The notes below the pieces were generated by a model that saw only the letters and a list, made by a program, of their open reading frames with translations, had not been told where the DNA came from and searched no databases. From assembly GCF_051020985.1 (NCBI RefSeq), contig NC_135010.1:1672001-1736000 (forward strand): a stretch of 64,000 bases of DNA. The letters run 5' to 3'. Position numbers and translations under genes: made by a program. This DNA comes from Nomia melanderi. Taxonomy: Eukaryota > Arthropoda > Insecta > Hymenoptera > Halictidae. Of the stretch, positions 33,693 to 45,784 are shown one piece after another (within the stretch, counting starts at the first letter, position 1; each line of letters starts with the position of its first letter).

Positions 33693-35755
33693 AGTACTCA
33701 GAAAATATTCATCACGAATTCTTGATCCTGGAACATTAACATTCAGCAATCCAGAATTTTGTTCTTTCGTGCCTTTGGCTTTATAGAAACTGATTGTATA
33801 TAACATAATATTTTTTATGTATAATATTATATATATTATTATATATATTATTTGTATATAATATTTACTCTATTCTGTATAAGTAGAACAATTCCAGGAA
33901 ATCCTAGCTGATTTTTAATCAATCGTAACTCCATTACATTTCTATGAATGTACTGAAAATATACTTCTTCAGGGTAACCTGTAATTCGTGATACCGAAGG
34001 AGAATACATTTAAATAAAAAACACTATTCTGTTTTAATTTTAAAAGCTATAGTGAGGGGAACTTCACTTTGTTCAAATTTTGTTATAATATTCTTTAAAA
34101 ATGTAATGACTGATAGTACTAACTTCCCGTTTTTTTTAAATAATAGCTTTTAGCGATCAATCATATTTTAATGAACCTTTGAGTTCTTTTTAGAAATGCT
34201 TGTCAGACACAACCACAGTTTCCAAGGGTAAAATAACTACCTTCAATCTAACCCCAACAGTACTTTGAAATTAGAGGAGAAACATCTGTTAGCACCATCA
34301 CACTTAAAGGCTAACGACTGAATTTAAAATTACGTTGCGACATACAGTCAGAAACAGGTAATTAAATGCTAATCGATTTTTGTGTTTTGAGTTTTAAATG
34401 CAAAGAATAAAACAAATTTCTTTTAATATGTTATAATACAGTTTCTATAGAATAAAAGAAAATTCCGTATATGATTGTTTAAGTAATAAAAGAGAAATGA
34501 AGAAACAATTAACTTTTTTGGATGTTCTTTATTTTATTAGAATGCTCTTACTGTTGCGTAACGGGTTTTAATATTCTTTTCAAATTCTTTTAAAATAATT
34601 ATTTCAATGTGATTTCATTGTTTTAGAAATGTTAACTCTTGCTTTAAATTTATAGTAACTATTATTGTCTCATTTTTTTATCCATATATATCACAATAAT
34701 TTTAATAGAATTCGAATCAGAGAATTATAAAGATGAATGTTCATTTACTATATTGTATACGAAATTATTGCATCATCTGTGCTTGTACTTCATACCTGCA
34801 ACATTCTAAAATTATGTATTTTACAAAGTGTATAGATATGGTGAAAAAATTATGATACATAATTTGTGAAATGCAATTTTAGAATTTGAAATTTCAGAAT
34901 ATTGATTTTTGTTGCTTATTCTACAAATTGACCGAGTTTTGTTAACCATGTACTTTGTTCAATTGAATTAGCGTCTCTTTTTATAAACACGCGTGCAAAA
35001 GATAAAAAATTATTACATTTTTACTAACAGGCACTACACTGTAAAATAATGTAGTACTTTTTGTGTTTACTATAAATGTAATTAAAATACAAAGCGTAAC
35101 AACAGTTTTTGTCATGGATTATTGTATGATTTATGTAACACGCGCCCTTCATGCTTGCCATACTTTTTTATTCTGTGATAGATCAAAGAAAAATACAGAA
35201 TTTTATAAAATCTTTCATACTACCATTGGTTACAGCAAGAACTCAATTTTCAGAAACAATGTTATGTAACACCTTCAGTCTTTGGGCCCTTTCACTATTG
35301 TTTCGTACTTTTCCTTCCAGCACATCAAAGGCAAAGGACTAAAGGTAGCTTAATTAATTTACTTGCAAAAAGCATCACTCGACTGCGACACGCCCGTATC
35401 GATGGAACTTCACACAAGCGTAGTGTTTTTAAAAATATTCGATATCTATTTTGTTTAGCAGTCCATATTCATGTTAAGGCAGTGAAACTAGCCTTCAAAG
35501 CGTGGGTGGAGAAGCTATTTAAACAGGGGACGTTTCAATAGCGATTCAATATCAAAGTTTCGACATACTTATTATGGAATAACATTTCATTCTATATAAA
35601 TATTGGTTCTCTGCTTTCCTCAAACATTCATTTTAATAGAAACAAAATATACATAGTGAGCCATCTATGTAGCTTTGCCACAATTAATTACTTCTAAATT
35701 ATTTGCTGTGTGAACAAAAATTTCAAACACAGGTTGTATGGTATCAATGAGGACG
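33693..35755. other. Unassigned AT-rich stretch
   Basis: It holds an ATATTATTATA low-complexity run at 33815-33865, an inverted copy of the short repeat at 17160 (34860-34930), and a J-like fragment at 35450-35520. Overlapping frames at 35063-35342 have no recognisable domain. Confidence 0.4.
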
Positions 35756-35761
35756 TACATA

Positions 35762-35988
35762 ATACCTAGCTATCTATTATTTTGTATTTACTATTTTATA
35801 CAATAACTAGATCTTTGTTATTTTATGTATACTATTTTGTACAATAACTAGCTCTTTATTATTTTATGTTTACTATTTCATACAATAACTAGATCTTTGT
35901 TATTTTATGTTTACTATTTCATACCATAACTAGCTCTTTATCATTTTATGTTTACTATTTTATGTGATAACTAGCTCTTTGTTATCGT
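35762..35988. repeat. Minisatellite, 41-bp unit, about 5.5 copies
   Basis: Units begin at 35762, 35803, 35844, 35885 and 35926, with a partial unit at 35967, an exact 41-base spacing. Each reads ATAACTAG(A/C)TCTTT, then TATTTTATGT, then TTACTATTT. The variable word after CTAG alternates ATCTTTG and CTCTTTA across units 2 to 5, hinting at an 82-bp higher-order unit. Confidence 0.95.
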
Positions 35989-36039
35989 GATATATACACT
36001 CCTCTTGATTTTCGTCATATTGCAATATTACGATCAAAC

Positions 36040-36240
36040 ACAGTCAAATTATGTTGTTCACACGAAATCGTGTATCGCGATACGCGTATCGCTGTATCAA
36101 AGCGACCTTGGACTTCACTTGCGAAGTGAATCTAAGGTGAAAAACGAATCAAATAACGAAGTTTTGGTGGCAATCGTTCATTTTGCAGTAACTATAATAC
36201 GCGCTCTAGTATTTACTTATATATGTTACAGTTGATATAA
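36040..36240. other. GC-elevated patch with a short strong hairpin
   Basis: Directly after the minisatellite are several small palindromes (CACGAAATCGTG; TATCGCGATA). A hairpin lies at 36105-36138: ACCTTGGACTTCACTT, loop GCG, and the near-perfect complement AAGTGAATCTAAGGT. The stem is short for a pre-miRNA. Confidence 0.4.
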
Positions 36241-37319
36241 TAAATTTGGTTTGTATTAATAATAACCGGCTATTATATTTATTTGATAGATATAAATAAT
36301 AAATTATAATAATTATTAATTATTAATTATTATCGATAAATATAATAATTACTTGTGTAGCTTGGTACATTTAATAAAAACATTTTTTTATATTATTTTC
36401 TACTGATTACGAACAAATTTATACTACATTTTTTAACGCGGTTATACATTATTTCCTCAGTTTTGTACAGAAAAACGTTTCGACAAAATAATTTTTATTG
36501 ACAAAACTATAATACAGAAAAAAGGACATTTTTTTATAAATTACTATAAAATAAAAGTTGTACATTTATCTGGTTATAAATTACTTATTTATTTCTATAG
36601 AAAGAAATTTTAACAAAATAATATTGATGAAATTATACTATATAAATTATGATAATTTTATATAAATTAACACAAAACACAAATTGAATATGTATCGTAT
36701 TTTTCCACGCCTTTCATTACATTTACCGAAGATAGTGGTGAATTATTGGTATATTACTAATTACCGTTTTATATTATAAATTCTTACAAATTGATCACTT
36801 TGACCTTTTTATTTGGTTGGTATTAATTATGGCCGTTTATTACTGATACAAACCAATTAATTACTTAAATCGTAACATATACAATGGTATAGGCATTAGC
36901 CAGTGATTGCCAGAGTTCTTTCAAAAGTCCCTGGCGTATTACACGTTCGCTACCATGCGTCACATATGTGTGACACTGTTGATTACCGTTGCTACGATGA
37001 TATTACCGTCACACATTTGACGTACGGTATACTATACTGTCATTTTGGGTACATCAAAATATCACAAATATATGACATTTATGTAAAATGCTTTGTTTGG
37101 TGTACTCCCTATGTTTTAAATGTGTCACAACATGTGAATAATATAATTTATAGATATTAAAATACATGTTAACCCCTTCTCCTATAATATCGAGTCAGCC
37201 TCGTGTTCAATCGAATTCGACAAATCTAAGTGTTATCTATTTATATTTTATACGAATCAAATATTATCTGTTTATTATAAATTCTTTTCTTTTGCTAATA
37301 AATTATTAACGACAAAGCA
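36241..37319. other. Unassigned, AT-rich then mixed
   Basis: 36290-36350 is an AATTATTAATTATTA-type low-complexity run. 36890-37130 is less AT-rich, and its plus frame (36903-37160, 85 codons) has no recognisable domain. Confidence 0.35.
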
Positions 37320-38560
37320 CAGTGCATCTCTCACGCCCTGAGTCAATCCAACAAGCTGAAAAATCGCAGGGGCAAGGGGACTGTGCCACTCAGGATGCCG
37401 CGTCAATAGCTATAGAACAACAGTTGACGTTATTGGGCGAGCCTCGTGACGAAGAAAGTAAGCGGAACAGAATGCGACGGAGTGAGATATCACAAACACT
37501 GATATTGAATTTCGTTTCTGCGCGGTGGCGGGTTTTTATGTTTACCGAATTCTGGAGACAAAAGGCTCGGCTACTGTTTCCTGGAAGGACCGAAGTGGAA
37601 CTGAATGAATAATAAATGTAAAATAATAAGTGGAAATGAAGAAATAATAAATATACACTTTCAATGTGACAAAAATAATGAATAATAAATAATAATAAAT
37701 AGTAATAAATAGTAAACAATAAATAATGGTACATAAATTAAATAAGCATCAAAATATCATAAAGCCTCTTAGCACCAATCGCTCAATTAAAGCTACTCAA
37801 ACAGTAAATGGTTAGTTTTTTCACATGGAAGCAAATGAAAAGACAGAATGAGTAGCAATATCAAACATGCAAATGTGAATAGGCTTAAGCAATTTGCTGA
37901 AATCAATTAACAAAAGCATAAATAAACATTGCAACATAACTTGGAAGAACTCATGTCCTATATATAATCATTGCACCAGAAATGATATTTAGGAATGAAA
38001 CCCAACATTTTCGTTCGAAAGAACACTTGAAATAATAGTATCAAAAATAAGGATTAAACAAAGGAACCTTTCTCACTCCTACTTTATTAAAAACGAAAAC
38101 CAGCCAATATGCAGCGGATGCGACACAGTGAAGTCAAACAAGCACATCATCACGTTGTGCACTGAATACCAAAGCGAAAGAAGAAAATACCAAATAAAAC
38201 AAAACCCTAAATAAGTAATCCAAACAATTCACTCATGTCCTAATATTTTGAAATTTTTAAAAGAAATCAAAATAATACACTTATTTTAATCACCCATCCA
38301 CAACTAAGGAATACGAAATACAATCATATACATAGATAATCATCAGCATAACTTAAAGTGGTTGCCAATGATCCAATGTGGTTGACACAACTTAAAATAT
38401 ACAAAAAAAAAAAAACGATTAAGCAGTAGATTAGCACAATCATATTCTTTTTAAACGACTATGTTTCCTGGAAGGACCGAGGTGGAGCGTGCGACCGAGT
38501 CTCCTTGCCCCTGTGACTTTTTAGCTTTTAGGATTGACTCGGGGCGTGAGAGCTGCACTG
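37320..38560. mobile_element. MITE with about 65-bp TIRs, split by a LINE insertion
   Basis: The left terminus CAGTGCATCTCTCACGCCCT pairs with the inverse of the right terminus, CAGTGCAGCTCTCACGCCCC. Pairing continues through GAGTCAATCC and AGGGGCAAGG for about 65 bp. A direct repeat of about 27 bp, with core TTTCCTGGAAGGACCGA, occurs at 37573-37600 and 38458-38487 and brackets the LINE sequence. Without the insertion the element would be about 355 bp. The right flank is TA and the left is CA, so a TA target is possible but not proven. Confidence 0.75.
37730..38417 (+). pseudogene. 3' end of a Jockey-like non-LTR retrotransposon
   Basis: This is the 5'-truncated tail of a LINE reverse-transcriptase ORF. 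Around 37733 a KLNKHQNIIKPL stretch matches the NKL-IKP block after the RNase-H-like or RT region. From about 38040 the frame reads SKIRIKQRNLSHSYFIKNEN, corresponding to the RLRIGHT-LTHSYLL block. It is followed by the terminal zinc-knuckle Cys-x2-Cys-x8-His-x4-Cys with Cys codons at 38110, 38119 and 38158 and His at 38143. Frame breaks separate the pieces. It ends in an A-run at 38403-38415, which fixes the plus orientation. It is inactive and lies inside a TIR element, flanked by a roughly 27-bp direct repeat. Confidence 0.85.
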
Positions 38561-38609
38561 TAGTTTTATCCAACTCAGTTGCTCAAGAAATTATAGGACA
38601 AGAGGTTAA

Positions 38610-38690
38610 AACTAGAACAACCGAGCATTTAATATGATCAATATGCAATCTTTATAAAACTTGTAACAATGGATTTTTGAAATAAGAAAA
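38610..38690. mobile_element. TTAA MITE, family D copy 6 (truncated)
   Basis: TTAA (38606-38609) is followed by AACTAGAACAACCGAGCATT, the D right terminus. Family sequence continues as AATATGATCAATATGCAATC and is lost near 38690. Confidence 0.65.
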
Positions 38691-38694
38691 CTGG

Positions 38695-40870
38695 AACTCA
38701 GCTTTGTGACAGGTGATATTGTTTAAATGTTAAGCGTGTGCAAATTCAAGAAAATGTAGAAGAGTTCGTTAAATAATATTGTGATGACAATTTCCATTAT
38801 ATTCTGTTTATTGTATTTTAATGTTATTTGATATAATTTTTAATGGTAAGAATATTTGTTTTAAATATTACATAAATGTTGACATTTTGAAAGCTAGTGA
38901 GCAATTTCTCTTTGGCAGTATTTATTGACTGATTTTATGCAAACCTATTATTGTTCTCAAGCCCATCATACTAAATTAAAATGCAGTTTCAATATCATTC
39001 TCATGAAAATTATTATAATATACAAATTACTGTTACATAAAATTATCGCCTCAGTAAATTTCAATTTAAAGGCCAATAAAATCAACGGAGAGCGTTTCTA
39101 TGTAAATAATTAGCGAAACATCGAAACTTTTTTCATGAATATTTTAAAAACTGAAAGATTAAAGTTATTAGGAAAAGTTATTCAAAATTGTTTCTTTAAC
39201 AACAGATGTAAAGATCAAGAAAATCGACGCGGTGTTCCATGAAAGAAGTATTTACCATATTTTTTTCTTCTAACATTGGTAATTCTCATCAAATTACATT
39301 TTCTGTACTGTATCCTGCAGTAATTTTGTTTCTATGCTTTGATTTTCTCATGAAAATTTTCTTGCCTCGAATTTTGTGCATTCTGCAATGAAAACACCGT
39401 GTTATACTTATCGAATGTTTCCCAATGTTCTAACTCTGTTAAAACAAAACCGTATTGTAGGAATGTCGTGATATACTGGGGTGGCCTGTATTTATTTTTA
39501 ACACACTACGCCCGACAAAGACTATTTTCTAATATTTCAATGCAGTCAATTTATTATTTTGCAGTTGCAATAATAATAATCCTGTCAGTTCCTAGGCAAC
39601 AAGTGTGTTTTTTATAAAATAATTACGTAACAATTTTTCGTAAATATGGACAGTTGTTGATTATCTTATGAATAAAAAATAGGAAATGTTTACGTGCAGG
39701 GTAACTGCACCTAATATGGAACAGCTAATATCGAACACCACATTATTTCGGAAAATAAATAGCTTGATGTGTCAGTTATCATGGAAAATACTGCATTAGT
39801 AACAGAAGACAATCGTATCGTTGAACATTAATTAAGAATTTTTTATTCAATGTGAAACATTATTGTGTTTGGTAGTACATTAAATTTTCCGACAGATGAG
39901 TTACAGAGTTAAATTTCTTAATATATATTGTCCAAAAAGATATTTTTTCGTGATTTATCATTGAACATATATGCTCTTCAATATTCAATAGCAATTTGCT
40001 GCAAATGTATATTGTTCTTAGCATAGTTATTATTTTTCTATTGGAATAGGTGGGAACACGTTTCACATTGGGTGCACATTCTTTGTTAATGTTACATATT
40101 ACTGTTATATTTTTATTTTATGGTGATAATTATAACAATGATAATAATGAAAAATAAATATGTCCAATGCATTGTGTTAACGAAGAATGTAGTGGTTCCG
40201 ATGTGTTATCCATATATTCAACACAGAAAAGAAAAAAAGAGAAAAACTCACATGATATAGGTTAAAAAAAATGGAATATTTGTTTATTTATCGTTCATAA
40301 TTTCATAAATATTCATTTCTCGCGATAAAAATGAGTTTTGTTTACAAACTACCTAGGTACTCCAGATTATGGGTTATTTCTTCAGATCACTATCTTTGAC
40401 TTTATTTACATTTTTGTAGTTTGTAGGATTAACATTTTTGCATTGTTGTCAATTGGTGTATGAATATTTATTAATTTCTTCGCATTTTCACGCAGGATTC
40501 ATTGAAAAAAGCAGTCCCTCGTTTTGGCAAGCTTTTCAAGTCAGATGTTCCATATTCCACGAATTGCTATTAACTCTAATTTTTATTACTGTTTTATATG
40601 TCTTAGCTATGCAGATATATTGTCACGTTCAACAAATAGTTTACCATTGTATTAATAATCAGAATTTTATAGCATTCGAGAATCCAGATAGCTCAACCAT
40701 GCCTGTTCTAACAAATCAAACGCACAATATCGATTTTTCTTCGAGACTTTTCTACAATTCTTTCTTTATCCTTTTATAGGTCATCGAATTCTACTAGATA
40801 CAAAAGATATAAATACAAAATCAGAACCAACAATGTTGTAAGTACAACCTAAAGTTACTTTATGATATAT
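38695..40870. other. Unassigned AT-rich stretch
   Basis: The 40438-40779 frame (113 codons, hydrophobic middle segment) is the longest here. It has no ATG at its first codon, no recognisable family and no splice or codon-bias support, so I do not call it a gene. Confidence 0.35.
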
Positions 40871-40872
40871 AC

Positions 40873-40910
40873 TTAACCCTTTTCCGATAACTGGTGAGAA
40901 TAACTCATTA
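40873..40910. repeat. Possible TTAA MITE end
   Basis: TTAA (40873-40876) is followed by CCCTTTTCCGATAACTGGTG, resembling the CCCTTTTAGTCCCGA end of T1. No partner end was found. Confidence 0.35.
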
Positions 40911-40919
40911 TAAATAAAA

Positions 40920-42446
40920 ACCGCAGTTAAACGAGTTTATATTTCTATATAAAACAATCACCGATGCGAATCAATAAGTAGAATTTATTCTGTTAGATGA
41001 TAGGAACACGCGGCCCTGACGCAAAGAAAGTGACAAGAAAGTTTAAATGTAGAGAAAGATTTATTTAATTGGGATCATTGACCAATGATATAAGAAGTAT
41101 TAATTGTTTACGTTTATGTAATTGTGTACGTATGAGTGTGTTATAAAAACATATTAGAGTAACATAGAATAATATAAGTTTACAAAAATTGTCTTTGAAT
41201 TTAACTTTTAGAAAGTTTAATAAAACTGGTTACACACAAAACCATAGATAAATAGATTGCAAATACTAAGTTTACCTTAACTAATTTTATTTAATAGAAA
41301 TAAGATCACAAGTGAAAAATTGATAATATAATCACTCGGAAAATAATTTAAATTGAATAATAATTATCTTCGGATAATCTAATTATTTTGAATATTTAAT
41401 TAACTCTCCGTTGCGTTGTTTTCACTAATGAACCATTAGTTAAAGTGGTTTATCACGAATGAATATTCTTAAAGATAGTTCCCTTCGGTTCGCCAACACT
41501 CACCCTAATTTTGTCCCTTTCAAGGTGAAGCTGCGTGTGCTAGAGCAATTTACACGTGTAAGAAATTGAAGCAAATACCCGAAACATTAATTCGCATCTG
41601 CTCCGAATCAGTGACGATTTAATATTCAATAACAACACTTTATACATTATGGTTTCAAGCTCTCTTGACGAACAATTTAAATAATGAACTAGAATAATAA
41701 AGTATGAAATATAATACAAGAAATGAAAAAAATTGCGAACCAGTATTAAAAACTTAATCTCAAGAGTAATGATCAAATTAATATGGTAAATCTGACAATA
41801 GATGATAAATTTTTCAATACAGTATATTTTTTTTAAAATCACCATAATCTCTCATTAAGAATGGTGTATACGTGATAACTATTATCGTTCAATTATCTGA
41901 TTAAATTTTATGCCGGGCAAAGTTCGCCTGTTCGTGAGAAAAATCAAGGAGAACGAGTTATTAAAAGTTTAATTGCTGCGAATAAAAATTCCTTCTGCTG
42001 GCAAACGTCCTTTTTCATCCTCTATCATAAAAACTTACAATCGTGAATATCGTGAGAAAGAATTAAAATTATACAAGGTGTTCGCATAATTATCATCCAG
42101 TATTTTTCTTCTGCTGAATATACGTGAAAAATGAAAAAGGAAAAGTTCTATCGTTTATTATAATTAATATAATATCATAAGTAAATTTGTTATATATACA
42201 AGTTACATAATGTGTTTAATGTGACTTTTATGCATAACATTGCATTTTTCAGGTCAATGAATTTACATTTCCATCACCTTATAAAAACTTAATCCGTCAG
42301 TCGAATAAGTTTTCCTAAGAAAGTTTCAGTCACTGCTATTATTTGTAAGAAACCAATTGCATAATTCAATACGCCATGGTAAATTACTTTCTTTTAAAAC
42401 TTGCGAGTGAACGTGGAATTCATATTGCATGCGCTATGCAGATTTA
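40920..42446. other. Unassigned, with one GC-elevated patch
   Basis: 41400-41570 is less AT-rich and looks single-copy. Nothing else is supported; the minus frame 41540-41845 has no recognisable motif. Confidence 0.35.
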
Positions 42447-42450
42447 TTAA

Positions 42451-42887
42451 TACTAGATCTACCAAGCATTTAATACAACCGATATGTAATCCTTACAAAA
42501 ATTGTAACAATAGACTATTTTCAGTTTCTTCGAACATTCACTTATAGCATTCAAGTGAAACTATTTATTTTCAAAATCATTTCGAATATTCATGATTTTA
42601 ACACTACTTCTACCGAAGGTGTCAAAAGACACCTTTTGTAACTTTAACTGAAAGATATTTCCCCAGTTTAATCATGTTCTTCTATTAAATATTGGAAATT
42701 TCCTATAGTTAATTTTATAATCGGTGTTGGAAAAATCGAAAAGTCGATTCAAAATATGCGATTAAACTAAGAAAATAATTTTCAATTAAAAGTTTAAAAG
42801 GTATTTTTTGATACCTCTGGTAGAAATAGTGTTAAGATAATAACATGATCGAAATCAGTCATTTTTACTGGTATGGTAGTTCTAGTG
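42451..42887. mobile_element. TTAA MITE, family D copy 3, interrupted by E1
   Basis: It is flanked by TTAA at 42447-42450 and 42888-42891. The left end TACTAGATCTACC and right end GGTAGTTCTAGTG are both D-type termini. The D interior runs to ATTTCGAATATTCATGATTT, stops at E1 and resumes at GATAATAACATG. Confidence 0.85.
42602..42831. mobile_element. TTAA MITE E with about 36-bp TIRs, nested in D3
   Basis: It has exact TTAA on both sides (42598-42601, 42832-42835). The left end CACTACTTCTACCGAAGGTG and the inverted right end CACTATTTCTACCAGAGGTA continue to ACCTTTT. It is 230 bp and non-coding. The first 13 bases follow the same CACTA-x3-CTAC plan as families A and D, suggesting one shared transposase source. 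Confidence 0.9.
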
Positions 42888-42894
42888 TTAATAA

Positions 42895-43544
42895 GAAATA
42901 CTAGTAAATAGAATGGCACGAAATATTCAAACTACTCCTTTAATTCTTTAATTTATATACCACGAACGGCTAATTCATTACACTTCGTTTCTTTAAAAAC
43001 ATTACTATTTTCTTGGTTATAGGGAAACAAAACTTTTTTTCTCTTTCATTTATTCTATTACTTATCATTTACAAAAAACACTGGTCAGTAATTGGATGAA
43101 TATTCTGTCTACAAAGGAAGTAACCAATATCTGGATCACGTGAAGAATTTTCCACGCAAGTTGGCTTTTATCAAAATGAAACTGTGTTTTCTTATTTACC
43201 ACAAAATGATAAGACTGTCGTATTTCTATTCAAGAGATATAGCGATACTGGAATTTTTAGACGAAAAGGTGAATTGAATTTCGGGCATTATTGAATTTCG
43301 CAATAAAACAAGAATTGTCGTAGACATAGCACAACACATTGTCAGACGATATAGCACAAATGTATCCAACAATTATATGGTTATTAACAACATTTTATAA
43401 TAACTGTTTTCATTTTCAATTTCAAAACTATTACTCTTGCTTCGCCTCATGTATGCAAATATAGTACATTTTTTATTCTTACAAGGAAAGGTATCACACC
43501 TGGAAATTCAAAAAATTATGAAACTATATGTGTAAGTAACATAA
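42895..43544. other. Unassigned AT-rich stretch
   Basis: I see nothing. The 43092-43277 frame is short and without motifs. Confidence 0.4.
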
Positions 43545-43835
43545 GTCAAACCTAATACAATACATTGTAATTTTTTTCATGCCGCATTTGACGTTAAAGG
43601 GCTGAAACGACTTCTTGAAAAAATAAAGATTTTTTTTTTTCGGTGGATTATCTTGAGAACGATAAGAGATAACGAAGAAAAGTTTAAACAAAAAATACGT
43701 TGCTTTTAACGTCTATAAAATTACAAAATAAAATGTTTAAAATTCAAAATTCAAATTCAAAAATGTGAAAAATTCTATTTTGTAATTTCATAAACGTGAA
43801 AGAACAACGCATGTTGTCACAGTTGTTTATTTATA
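43545..43835. repeat. Foldback repeat family J, copy 1
   Basis: It matches the palindrome at 15035-15395: GCATTTGAC-GTTAAAGGGCTGAAA, GGTGGATTATCTTGAGAACG and GTCTATAAAATTACAAAATA. The second arm is shorter (TTTTGTAATTTCATAAACGT). Confidence 0.65.
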
Positions 43836-43839
43836 ACTC

Positions 43840-44335
43840 TTTCTTAATATAACCGAAATATTTTTTAATAAAGTCAATTATTTGTTTACTTACATGTTCT
43901 GATTTCAATCATTATTTTTACATTAGAAACATACAATTCAGAATAGCCAAATTCAATTAAAATATAAATTATAAATTGCAATTGTTCATAGTTTTGATAA
44001 TTTATTATTATTAGTGGTGTAAGTCCACTTGTAACTAAAAATACCGATTACTTCCTCATGATTTTTACATAATAAAGTGTAACATATTTAGAGTGGTAAA
44101 AAAGTTACCCGACTTTATTGTTTACCAATTTTTTTAGTTGATGAAAATGAAAACCTTTATCTCAATATATGAATAAATGGACTTATACCTCTTTATAACA
44201 AAAGCGGCTAATATATAACAAATAAGACTGTGCAATACAAGAGATTCAGCAAAATTTAAGTAAAGTGCTGGAAAAATTGGCCCTGTAAATGATTTCCCAA
44301 ATACATAAATTAGAGACTTACAGGTGACATACATG
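43840..44335. other. Unassigned AT-rich stretch
   Basis: I see nothing in it. Confidence 0.4.
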
Positions 44336-44339
44336 TGTT

Positions 44340-44770
44340 AAATCAGAACGAAGTCTCATCTAACCTTTTCTATTCAGAACCGTCCTCCCAATAAATTTCA
44401 AAAGCTTTTTGCATTCATCGTGAAGCACCCCGTATATTTATACGGGGCATCATTCGGTTATTATAATGATCCGGGTGGCATCAAGCATGACTTGATTATT
44501 AATTACAATTTGACGTAGCAATACGGTATATGGAATTCCCGTGGCACGGAGAATTCAAAGGTGATTCTTCACAGGTCGTCACAACCGGATATGACAAGAA
44601 TCACAATAATTAATGTGAAAAGGTGATTCACCGATCGACCCACCTGGCAAGGTGCACTTTGTCGTACGACAAGCTTATCAGCGACACGCTGATGATCCCA
44701 GATCAAAGGAACCGGAACATTAAGTACTGTCTTAGTCTTCTTTCAGCTTAAAAGTTAGCTGCGTTCCACT
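44340..44770. promoter_or_regulatory. GC-elevated segment with clustered binding-site-like motifs
   Basis: It appears single-copy. It includes a perfect hairpin CCCGTATA-TT-TATACGGG (44428-44445), a homeodomain-type ATTATTAATTACAATTT stretch (44495), a CACCTGGCAAGGTG palindrome of two E-box-like halves (about 44641-44654), and an AGATCAAAGG word that resembles a TCF site (44700). The motifs are short and expected often by chance. An enhancer role is inference. Confidence 0.3.
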
Positions 44771-44914
44771 TTGCGTTTCATATATGTATGTATGCCACTA
44801 GATACTAGCGGTGCAAGTATGAATGCTAGCTTTTATCTACAGAAATGCTTCAACTATGCCTGTAAATATATTCTTTTGTTTAATTTCTTGTAAAAGGTGT
44901 CTGGATTCGTTGTT

Positions 44915-45122
44915 GAAACGCTTCGCGTTTTACGCGCAATAAAATCAAAAAATGAAGTGTGTACTCGTCAAACGAATGCACCTAGGGTACATTTTAATGT
45001 AAAACTAAAGCAAAACAAAAAACAATTACATGTTCATCTGAAAAAATAAAAAATTCATCGTTGAACAAGTATCATTTTGAGCTTCAAAATGACGTGTATA
45101 CTCGTCAAACGCAATTAACCGA
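44915..45122. mobile_element. TTAA MITE, family G copy 5
   Basis: The interior matches the G family (GTGTACTCGTCAAACGAATG; TACATGTTCATCTGAAAAAA; TTCATCGTTGAACAAGTAT). It ends ACGCAATTAACCGA just before TTAA (45123-45126). The left end is decayed. Confidence 0.7.
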
Positions 45123-45156
45123 TTAATAGCTCGATGATCCTTAATTCATAGATTAC

Positions 45157-45157
<1 letters not shown>

Positions 45158-45218
<61 letters not shown>

Positions 45219-45225
45219 GTTATTG
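45158..45225. repeat. (ATT)n microsatellite
   Basis: An essentially uninterrupted TTA/ATT run of about 20 units ends at 45218, with two imperfect units after it. Confidence 0.97.
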
Positions 45226-45547
45226 ATGATATACATATTCCATGTCTCTATCAAATCATTTGACAAGCATGTAAAATTTATTTATGTAACTGTTCTAAAC
45301 CACATATCACCCTATACGAAGCATCTTTTGAAATTATCGGAAAACCAATAGTAACTCTTTCGTTAACATGCAAAACCGCTTATACCTCGGAAACGATTGA
45401 CATTTTAACCTTACGTTCTCTAAAATTTTCTTACTCAGTATAGTGTGCTATGTACAAGGTTTAAAAAGACTGAAAATAATTGTTTCAAACTGTTATGTAT
45501 CGGTTTCTACTGAGGCAGTTACAGAGAACTGAAACAAAATCATTAGG
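45226..45547. other. Unassigned AT-rich stretch
   Basis: I see nothing in it. Confidence 0.4.
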
Positions 45548-45549
45548 TA

Positions 45550-45782
45550 CACTGTCGGTCAGAAGTTTGGTACCAATACCTCGATTAAAAGAAAAAGTTC
45601 CATTTTTGTAAGCAGGTTTTACTAGGAAATTTTGAATACGATAAAGAAGTATAGAAGTATGTGTATTAATCAAATATAATGATATATAATTTTTGTTATT
45701 TTATTTTATATATTTAGAAGATATATGATTTTTCATTTGTGACGTTACGTATCAAGTTGTTCTAAACTTCTAACCAGCAGTG
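45550..45782. mobile_element. Tc1-type MITE, family L copy 2
   Basis: TIRs are CACTGTCGGTCAGAAGTTTG and, inverted, CACTGCTGGTTAGAAGTTTA, with TA on both sides (45548-45549, 45783-45784). It is 233 bp. It is related to the 157-bp copy at 16530 but has an AT-rich insertion in the middle, and it sits in repeat M exactly as L3 does at 51264. Confidence 0.85.
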
Positions 45783-45784
45783 TA

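Noticed and set aside
37322..37612. 96-codon frame with balanced residues
   Set aside because: It starts inside the terminal inverted repeat of a MITE and its GC-richness comes from that element; there is no recognisable domain.
40438..40779. 113-codon frame with a hydrophobic segment
   Set aside because: It has no ATG at its start, no codon bias, no neighbouring splice signals that stand out and no family recognised.
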